A DNA stretch of 64,000 nt from Hyphomonadaceae bacterium ML37. Lineage in GTDB: Bacteria > Pseudomonadota > Alphaproteobacteria > Caulobacterales > Maricaulaceae. A program made the translations under genes and the position numbers. Below, one piece after another: positions 60,492 through 64,000 of this stretch. The stretch is taken from contig CP091241.1 in the NCBI GenBank assembly GCA_027627685.1, forward strand, positions 496,001 through 560,000. Reading direction: 5' to 3'. The notes beneath the pieces were generated by a model, which was given only the letters and a program-made list of their open reading frames with translations, had not been told where the DNA came from and made no database searches. Every line of letters starts with the position of its first letter. Position 1 is the stretch's first letter.

Positions 60492-61190
60492 TCATTCTCC
60501 CTTGCGCCGCTGATATCTCTGCCAGAGATCGGGTCGGCGCACGCGCGTTATCTCTTCGGCCATTTCCTTGCGCCACCGGGCGATCCGGCCATGATCGCCT
60601 GACAGCAATACTTCCGGGATGTCCCGCTCCTCCCAGACCCGCGGACGGGTGTAGTGGGGGTATTCGAGCAGGTCCCCTTCAAAACTCTCGTCTACCGTCG
60701 ACTCGATCTTGCCGAGCACGCCGGGGATCAGCCGCACGCAGGCCTCTATGAGGACCATGGCGGGCGCTTCGCCCCCGGCAAGCACGGCGTCGCCGACGCT
60801 TACCTCAATCATGCCGCGCGCTTCGACGACCCTTTGGTCGAGGCCTTCGAAGCGGCCGCAAAACACGACAACGCCCGGCCCGGCCGCCCAGTCCCGGACC
60901 ATGGTCTGGGAGAGCGGCGCGCCGCGCGGTGTCATGTGGATCAACGGCCTGTCCCCACGGGACACACTGTCGATCGCCGCTGCCGACACGTCGGGGCGCA
61001 GCACCATGCCTGGGCCGCCGCCAGCTGGCGTGTCGTCAACGGAGGCGTGCTTATGACGGGAAAATGTTCGTATGTCCACCGTCTCTAGCGCCCAGAGTCC
61101 GTTGCGCCGGGCGGTGTCGAGCAGTGACACGCCCAAGGGTCCCGGGAAGGCTTCCGGGTAGAGGGTCAGGACTGTGGCGGTGAAGCTCAT
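60492..61190 (-). CDS. trmD: tRNA (guanine-37-N1) methyltransferase
   Basis: 232 residues of the SPOUT-fold TrmD family. Motifs: [60 protein letters not shown] and [20 protein letters not shown] forming the knotted SAM site. It methylates G37 of several tRNAs and prevents frameshifting. rimM and rpsP, which usually precede it, are absent upstream here; a secreted unknown lies there instead. Confidence 0.97.
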   Translation of the reverse strand: MSFTATVLTLYPEAFPGPLGVSLLDTARRNGLWALETVDIRTFSRHKHASVDDTPAGGGPGMVLRPDVSAAAIDSVSRGDRPLIHMTPRGAPLSQTMVRDWAAGPGVVVFCGRFEGLDQRVVEARGMIEVSVGDAVLAGGEAPAMVLIEACVRLIPGVLGKIESTVDESFEGDLLEYPHYTRPRVWEERDIPEVLLSGDHGRIARWRKEMAEEITRVRRPDLWQRYQRRKGE

Positions 61191-61243
61191 GGCGCGCGGT
61201 GTATGGGCCAGCGCGCCCGCGCGTGCAAGGGCGGGGCGGGCGA

Positions 61244-61849
61244 TCAGGGTGCGGCGGCAGGCGCCGGTTCCTCAGGCGGGCAGACCTCGTTGCTCTCGGG
61301 CGCGGGAAGGGGTGCGCGATCGCCCCCGATACTGAATATCATGGGCAGCACGATGCAACGGCCATTATGCGCCCCGATCACGCGCACCGTGAGGGCGGCG
61401 CGTTGTACTTCATACACAAAGGCTTGACGCACCTCGTCATCCCCCGTGGTGTTGCAGGCGCTGCGCGGGTTGATCAGGGCGCCATCGGCGCCTACCGCAC
61501 CGCCCGTGAGGCAGTGTCCCTCGTCGCCGCGCGCCAGAGCCCGCGGCGGAAAGTCCGGCTGGCGGTGCACGAGCCTCTGCGCAGGCAGGCTCCAGCCTGA
61601 CGGCGTGTCGGCGGGCAAGACAGTCACCGCGCCCGCGGCGATCCAGACTCCGTCCGGCAGGCGGATCGCGTCGAGGCTTGCCTGCACGAGAGCCTGCGCG
61701 TCAGGTGCATCCGGGCAGCTTGCGGTCAGGGTGGCGGCGTCAGGTGTCCTGATGAGATCGCACACGAGGGGCGGAGGCGGCGGCGCGGGCCGGTGAACCA
61801 TGGGCGGCGGCGTTGCGGCCAGCAGCGCGGCGGTGACCATAAGCAGCAC
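61244..61849 (-). CDS. Hypothetical exported protein
   Basis: 201 residues. A short signal peptide ([15 protein letters not shown]) leads into a Pro-rich linker and a domain with four or more cysteines ([33 protein letters not shown]), suggesting disulfides in the periplasm. The stretch [20 protein letters not shown], with [13 protein letters not shown], loosely recalls TonB C-terminal-like domains (FPPRA, then GVDxxGxV), but I am not sure. Between trmD and pdeM. Confidence 0.65.
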   Translation of the reverse strand: MLLMVTAALLAATPPPMVHRPAPPPPPLVCDLIRTPDAATLTASCPDAPDAQALVQASLDAIRLPDGVWIAAGAVTVLPADTPSGWSLPAQRLVHRQPDFPPRALARGDEGHCLTGGAVGADGALINPRSACNTTGDDEVRQAFVYEVQRAALTVRVIGAHNGRCIVLPMIFSIGGDRAPLPAPESNEVCPPEEPAPAAAP

Positions 61850-61956
61850 GCGTTGGCCTCCCTAAAAACCGGATTGTCACGCCGGTCACGAACGCCGGGC
61901 GATCCTGCCCGCGACTGCGGGCGCTGGCAATCGGGCTGGTGCGTCAGACATGTGTC

Positions 61957-62661
61957 TCAATCGGGCCGCAGACGGGCGGCCGGCACCGGATAGACCCGGC
62001 CCGTCCCGATCACCACGGCGTCGGGCGTGCGGGCAAACAGGGCGGTGAAGGCTGCGTCACGCACATTGAGCCCGCCCGCATAGGCCCCGAAGGCCGGCAG
62101 CACGAGCCGGGTTCCATCCGTCGCGAAACAGCGCCGGCGCACCGAACGGCCGGTTCCGTTGATGCGCGCACAGGGGTGGAGATGGCCCGCCACCTCGCCC
62201 GGCGCGGGCCCCGCCTGCGGTTCATGGCGCAGCACCAGCGAGCCCAGCTGCAGCCCGGCCATACGCTCGCCGCCGAAGCGGGCGGGCGGAACGGGATCGT
62301 GATTGCCCTCGATCCAGATCCAGCGCGCGACGGAATTCACAAGCGCTGTGAGGGCTTTGGCGTCACCCTCATGCATCCGTCTGTCCGCGCCCAGATCATG
62401 AAAGCTGTCGCCCAGCGCGATGACGCAGGCAGGTTTGAGGCGGGCGATTGCGCCGGCGAGGCGCGTCAGGGTCGCGCGGGTGTCGTAGGGCGGCAGCATC
62501 TGGCCACGGGCGGCGAAGGCGCTGCCTTTCTCCAGATGCAGGTCCGCACACAGCAGCGTGTTGCTCGCGAGATCCAGCGCGGCGCCCGACACATCCGGTT
62601 GCAGGCGTGCGCCATTGACTGTGATGACCGGCGCCAGGGTCTCTCCGGTGGGCCCGCTCAT
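61957..62661 (-). CDS. pdeM: Ligase-associated DNA damage response endonuclease PdeM
   Basis: 234 residues of the calcineurin-like phosphoesterase family. Metal-site motifs: LLCADLHLEKGSAFAARGQM, VIALGDSFHDLGAD, WIEGNHDPVPP and AGHLHPCARING. PdeM is one of four proteins usually encoded together with an ATP-dependent DNA ligase and an Lhr helicase. Its start overlaps the stop of the exonuclease gene by 4 bp; the ligase and helicase genes are not between them. Confidence 0.92.
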   Translation of the reverse strand: MSGPTGETLAPVITVNGARLQPDVSGAALDLASNTLLCADLHLEKGSAFAARGQMLPPYDTRATLTRLAGAIARLKPACVIALGDSFHDLGADRRMHEGDAKALTALVNSVARWIWIEGNHDPVPPARFGGERMAGLQLGSLVLRHEPQAGPAPGEVAGHLHPCARINGTGRSVRRRCFATDGTRLVLPAFGAYAGGLNVRDAAFTALFARTPDAVVIGTGRVYPVPAARLRPD

Positions 62662-63677
62662 TCGCCGTCCTCGTCATAGCCGGCGAGCGAAAGGGGTCTG
62701 GCTTCAAGGCCTTGCAGCTGCGCCCAGCGCATCAACGCATCCTCGCGCCCGTGGGTGATCCACACCGCCTCGCGCGCGCATTCTTGAATAGTGGCGGTCA
62801 GCTCGTCCCAGTCGGCATGGTCGGAAATGACCAGCGGCAGTTCCGCCCCGCGCTGGCGGGCGCGGGCGCGCACACCCATCCAACCGGATGCAAAGGCGAT
62901 TACTGGGTCAGGGAAGCGCCGCGCCCAGGGCGTCTGGAAGGCGGAAGGCGGGGCGAGGATGATCTGGCCAGCAAAATCAGTCTTTTCGCCGCCCTCATCC
63001 TTCACGGTCGCGGGTCTGAGATCACCCAGCTCCACGCCATGATCGCGGTAAAGATCACACAGTGTGGCCAAGGCGCCATGGATGTAGAGCGGGGCGTCAT
63101 ATCCCGCCTCCCGGATCAGGGCGATCACCCGCTGGGCCTTGCCCAGCGCGTAGGCGCCGACCAGATGCGCCCGGCCCGGATTGGCCGCGACGCTGGCCAG
63201 CAGGCGGGCGATCTCGCCCCCATCGTCCGGGTGGCGGAAAACCGGCAAACCGAATGTCGCTTCAGATACATAGATGTGAGAGGGGACCGGCTCGAAACGG
63301 GCGCAGGTGGGGTCGCGGCGGCGCTTGTAATCGCCCGATACCGTGATCACCAGGCCCCGCCATTCCAGCCGCGCCTGGGCGCTGCCCAGCACGTGGCCGG
63401 CGGGATGGAGACTGACCGACACCTCGCCCATGCGCACCGTCTCGCCAAAGGCAAGCGATTGTCTTGTTTCAGTAAATTCAGCGCCATAGCGGGCCGCCAT
63501 GATGGCGAGGGTTTCCGGCGTCGCGGCCACCGCGCCGTGACCGGCGCGGGCGTGGTCGGCATGGCCGTGGGTGATGAGGGCCCGGTCTGAAGGGCGCACC
63601 GGATCAATGAAAAACCCGCCCGGTTCGCACCACAGGCCTTGAGGCGTTTCGCGCAAGAGATCAGCTGGCCGGATCAT
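62658..63677 (-). CDS. Ligase-associated DNA exonuclease
   Basis: 339 residues of the beta-CASP metallo-beta-lactamase fold. Metal motif LITHGHADHARAGHG, then HPAGHVLGSAQARLEW, ITVSGDYKRRRDPTC, FGLPVFRHPD and VISDHADWDEL. This family is the exonuclease of the ligase-associated repair cluster (exonuclease, ligase, Lhr helicase, PdeM). Here it is directly coupled to pdeM. Confidence 0.93.
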   Translation of the reverse strand: MIRPADLLRETPQGLWCEPGGFFIDPVRPSDRALITHGHADHARAGHGAVAATPETLAIMAARYGAEFTETRQSLAFGETVRMGEVSVSLHPAGHVLGSAQARLEWRGLVITVSGDYKRRRDPTCARFEPVPSHIYVSEATFGLPVFRHPDDGGEIARLLASVAANPGRAHLVGAYALGKAQRVIALIREAGYDAPLYIHGALATLCDLYRDHGVELGDLRPATVKDEGGEKTDFAGQIILAPPSAFQTPWARRFPDPVIAFASGWMGVRARARQRGAELPLVISDHADWDELTATIQECAREAVWITHGREDALMRWAQLQGLEARPLSLAGYDEDGE

Positions 63678-63780
63678 GTCATGGCGATATAGCCCGGGCG
63701 CGGCCCGGTCCAGCCGCTTGCGCGCGCCTTATCCGCCGGGCAGGGTGAGGATAGTGAGGGGATAGCGGGGAACAAAATCC

Positions 63781-64000
63781 ATGAATCGGGTGACAAAACT
63801 GGCCGCTGTGGGGTTGTCGGCGGTGCTTGTGGTGACAATCGCCGGCGCTTTTGTGTTCGGGCTGCGCCTGACCCCGCTGGAGCTGCGATCCTTCGACCCG
63901 GATGCGGCGATTTTGGCGGCTGAGGCCTATGATGCCGAGATCACCCGCGATGAGTGGGGCGTGCCCCGGGTGATCGGGGCCACGGGCGCCGACGCCGCGT
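63781..64000 (+). CDS. Penicillin acylase family protein, N-terminal part
   Basis: The first 73 residues are visible: a membrane anchor or signal (about 7-27), then EAYDAEITRDEWGVPRVIGA, which matches the alpha-chain start of penicillin acylase / acyl-homoserine lactone acylase family enzymes. The gene runs off the right edge. GGGGAA lies upstream of the ATG. A second family member is at 56823-59135. Confidence 0.82.
   Translation, partial: MNRVTKLAAVGLSAVLVVTIAGAFVFGLRLTPLELRSFDPDAAILAAEAYDAEITRDEWGVPRVIGATGADAA

Overview
The window looks like chromosome from a GC-rich alphaproteobacterium of the Caulobacterales/Maricaulales type (stalked or dimorphic marine bacteria such as Maricaulis or Oceanicaulis). 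I infer this from the adjacent flagellin regulators flbT and flaF, a DUF1674 (SDHAF4-type) protein beside htpX, a 41-residue zinc-free L36, a CnoX-like thioredoxin-TPR protein with an intact CGPC, and the protein relationships in general. No rRNA, CRISPR array, transposase, phage structural gene or integrase is visible. Genes are packed tightly, many with 4-bp ATGA overlaps.

Layout. 1-6.2 kb: end of a possible creatininase, sterol-desaturase-type hydroxylase, LysR regulator, chemoreceptor with a small coupled secreted protein, htpX, DUF1674, infC. 6.3-8.4 kb: two glycosyltransferases. 8.5-11.9 kb: esterase, methyltransferase, trpF, trpB. 11.9-13.0 kb: a short accessory patch (unknown gene plus a BrnT/BrnA toxin-antitoxin) where trpA would be expected. 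13.1-21.2 kb, minus strand: ppk2, DUF2855, glnD, murJ, trpS and a copper-chaperone-like lipoprotein. 21.4-27.6 kb: DrrAB-type ABC exporter, DUF1254 protein, AmiD-like amidase, beta-propeller lipoprotein. 27.8-32.8 kb: tRNA-Gly(GCC), a YbaK-type deacylase, CnoX-like protein, unknown beta-barrel, cupin-LuxR regulator, thiD. 32.9-38.8 kb: helical-repeat protein, lipase, glpK, coq7, and an ExoD-DsbB fusion.

39.0-40.5 kb: tRNA-Leu(CAA) followed by a 1.37-kb unit holding one gene, a self-inhibited Fic enzyme, and ending in a perfect 64-bp copy of the tRNA 3' part. This looks like a minimal or eroded tRNA-integrated element and is the most unusual structure here. Three copies of an ACGTGTTAAAA-like motif sit in its promoter, one containing the Fic start codon.

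40.6-47.6 kb: small membrane protein, cydDC exporter, XRE regulator divergent from an acyl-CoA synthetase, DUF924. 47.8-52.8 kb: esterase, selO, pgeF, rmuC. 52.8-55.5 kb: TPR-glycosyltransferase protein divergent from flbT-flaF. 55.5-64 kb: yggS, a ThiE-like protein, penicillin acylase family protein, HAD hydrolase, rpmJ, rplS, trmD, a secreted unknown, the two nucleases of the ligase-associated repair cluster (pdeM and exonuclease, without ligase or Lhr between them), and the start of a second penicillin acylase family protein.

Most of the window is housekeeping: translation (infC, trpS, trmD, rplS, rpmJ, deacylase), nitrogen signalling (glnD), envelope (murJ, amiD, glycosyltransferases), tryptophan, thiamine and ubiquinone synthesis, and redox export (cydDC). 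Accessory content is limited to the brnTA patch and the tRNA-Leu/Fic unit.
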